DNA of 32,139 nucleotides, from assembly GCA_030643545.1 (NCBI GenBank), contig DAOWLE010000001.1:1-32139 (forward strand), given 5' to 3'. Source of the DNA: a bacterium (GTDB taxonomy: Bacteria; Patescibacteriota; Minisyncoccia; JAHIHE01; DAOWLE01). A model generated the notes under the pieces. It saw nothing but the letters and a program-made list of their open reading frames with translations. It searched no databases and was not told the origin of the DNA. Every line of letters starts with the position of its first letter. The stretch's first letter is position 1. Both the position numbers and the translations under genes were made by a program. Below are positions 30,878-32,139 of this stretch, one piece after another.

Positions 30878-32139
30878 TTATTTAAAAGTATAGTTCCAAT
30901 AAGACATCATTATGCTAAAATCAGCAAGATTAACCTTGCCGTCTTGGTTTATGTCCGGGCTTTGGCAAGAAGTAAATCCAGATGGATTTTGATTCCAAAA
31001 GCTCAAAAGAATTGCAACATCAACTAAATTAATATTTCCGTCGCAATTAAGATCAATAGCGACTGGAGAAATACTTCCTGTTTTCGCATCTTGAATAATT
31101 TCTATATAAAGTCCTGAAGAACTTTTATTTGCTTCAATACTTTTAATGATATCATTTTCTTCTGAAAGCTTGTAATTCGGATCATTTATTCTTTGATTGC
31201 TAATATGCACTTTTAATACAGATGCCGCTTCTGACGGCGTTAAATTATACTCCTCGGCGACTTTATTTATCATTGAAATATAATATTCCACTTCATTAAG
31301 AGTAATAGAGCGAATTACTTCTCTAATATTTTCATCAGTTACTATCAATCCTTTATCAACAATCGCCAGTCCCAGTGCCAGTACTATCATTTCCTCGCTA
31401 ATATTTGTTCCAATTTCATTTTTAAATTCTTCTGCTTTATTTTGAATAATTTCCTCTTTTTCTTTTGCATAATAAGTTGGGATAGGATCACTACTAACCC
31501 AGTAAGTAGCAGATTCTAACGCAGCGCTAGAAATTTCAACTATTCCTTCTACGCTTCCCATATGACTTCCTCCGCCCATATGAGCTCCTGGCTGCCATCC
31601 AGTTGACATAGAAAGCCAATCATCGCTTCCCACATAACCGCCTTGAGCAATATAAGGTTCGCCAGGGCATGAACCAACTAAATAACTTAGTCGCGTATGA
31701 TTAGCTCCAACCATATTTCCTCCCATAGAAGCTATTTCAGCAGCTTTTACTGCTTCATTCATTGACATTCCCCAATCTCCAGAAGACGGCATTACAGTTG
31801 GCGGATTTCCTCCCCAAACATCTGACCACCATTTTGGAGATTGTTGGATAGAAGCTGAAGTTTCAAAAGCTGAATTGCCGGTTACATTTGTCGTAGCGTT
31901 TCCCATAAAACTTCCTCCACCTATATGAGCTCCGGGCTGCCATCCATCTGACATAGAAAGCCAATCATCGCTTTCACTATAACCGCCTTCAGCAATATAA
32001 GATTCGCCAGGACATGAACCAACTAAATAACTTTTCCTTGCTTGCATAACAGGATTTGTCATACCTCCGATAGAAGCTAATTCAGCAGCTTTTACTGCTT
32101 CATTCATTGACATTCCCCAATCTCCAGAAGACGGCATTA
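30878..32139 (-). CDS. tandem-repeat surface protein with C-terminal dockerin (partial)
   Basis: The 5' end is outside the window, so signal peptide and full length are unknown; 419 residues are visible. It begins with two copies of a 115-residue repeat (starting MPSSGDWGMSMNEAVKAAE and ending GWQPGAHxGGGSxMG) that are nearly identical in the core and may continue upstream. Each copy has one Cys in YLVGSCPGE. A helical, charged region follows (about 215-330), then a dockerin (about 360-419) with loops DLNCDGNINLVD and DINQDGKVNLAD. The repeat family is not one I recognise. It is 91 nt upstream of the cohesin gene on the same strand. Confidence 0.88.
   Translation of the reverse strand, partial: MPSSGDWGMSMNEAVKAAELASIGGMTNPVMQARKSYLVGSCPGESYIAEGGYSESDDWLSMSDGWQPGAHIGGGSFMGNATTNVTGNSAFETSASIQQSPKWWSDVWGGNPPTVMPSSGDWGMSMNEAVKAAEIASMGGNMVGANHTRLSYLVGSCPGEPYIAQGGYVGSDDWLSMSTGWQPGAHMGGGSHMGSVEGIVEISSAALESATYWVSSDPIPTYYAKEKEEIIQNKAEEFKNEIGTNISEEMIVLALGLAIVDKGLIVTDENIREVIRSITLNEVEYYISMINKVAEEYNLTPSEAASVLKVHISNQRINDPNYKLSEENDIIKSIEANKSSSGLYIEIIQDAKTGSISPVAIDLNCDGNINLVDVAILLSFWNQNPSGFTSCQSPDINQDGKVNLADFSIMMSYWNYTFK
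31555..32139. repeat. 345-bp coding tandem repeat
   Basis: The segment around 31766-31794 recurs at 32111-32139, exactly 345 bp away. Long blocks (for example CATTCATTGACATTCCCCAA) are identical. The similarity at silent positions suggests recent duplication. The window ends inside the repeat, so copy number is unknown. Confidence 0.88.

Noticed and set aside
24907-32139. True cellulosome gene cluster
   Set aside because: Only one cohesin is present, and no glycoside hydrolase or carbohydrate esterase is recognisable in any partner.
31555-32139. Insertion sequence at the right edge
   Set aside because: The duplicated DNA is an in-frame coding repeat of a surface protein; no transposase or terminal inverted repeats are seen.

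Overview
This is a low-GC (roughly one-third G+C) bacterial chromosome segment. SecA, signal peptidases I and II, ScpA/ScpB, a DksA/TraR zinc finger, ribosomal protein bS21 and an LytR-CpsA-Psr protein make it bacterial rather than archaeal. Compact operons with overlapping genes, an ADP-forming acetate-CoA ligase, dispersed palindromic and minisatellite-like repeats that even enter coding frames, and large Cys-rich dockerin/PKD surface proteins suggest a Candidate Phyla Radiation (Patescibacteria, Parcubacteria-like) genome. TGA is used as a stop (the ATGA overlap at 10808-10811), so a TGA-recoded lineage is unlikely. The lineage is an inference.

Layout. 1-3229 (minus): LCP-family protein, scpA, scpB and a small membrane protein. 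3260-3416: divergent promoter region with a duplicated GGATYGGAACGGGGT box in inverted orientation. 3453-6372 (plus): signal peptidase I, hisS, a HIT hydrolase and rpsU, ending in a bidirectional terminator. 6458-12013 (minus): a five-gene operon reading GT4 glycosyltransferase, UbiA prenyltransferase, IDI-like Nudix protein, tetraether-synthase-like radical SAM protein, glycyl-tRNA synthetase. The first four look like an isoprenoid glycolipid module. 12014-12361: divergent promoters, then a long structured leader with three hairpin systems before a metallophosphoesterase gene (plus). 13463-14232: TetR regulator with promoter and operator, and tRNA-Leu(UAA). 14257-18868 (minus): phospholipase-like protein, unknown protein, DksA/TraR, lspA, cupin, SGNH hydrolase and pyruvate kinase. 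19078-24725 (minus): secA, ADP-forming acetate-CoA ligase and a GT4 glycosyltransferase carrying repeat insertions. 24907-32139 (minus): a surface-protein locus.

The most notable region is the last one. A membrane-anchored protein with one cohesin and one PKD domain is encoded among four proteins that each end in a closely related dockerin with two calcium loops and a shared Cys pair. The partners carry Cys-rich repeats, a Kazal-type inhibitor-like domain, a DUF2341/lectin-like region, or a 115-residue tandem repeat. No catalytic glycoside hydrolase is visible. This reads as a self-contained, non-cellulosomal cohesin-dockerin surface assembly, next to secA. SecA, LepB and LspA encoded in the same window could supply its export and processing.

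The second highlight is the lipid module at 7948-12013, where the IDI-like protein appears to have Ala in place of the catalytic Cys. The third is a set of palindromic or minisatellite sequences inserted in frame in glyS and in the GT4 gene at 19078.
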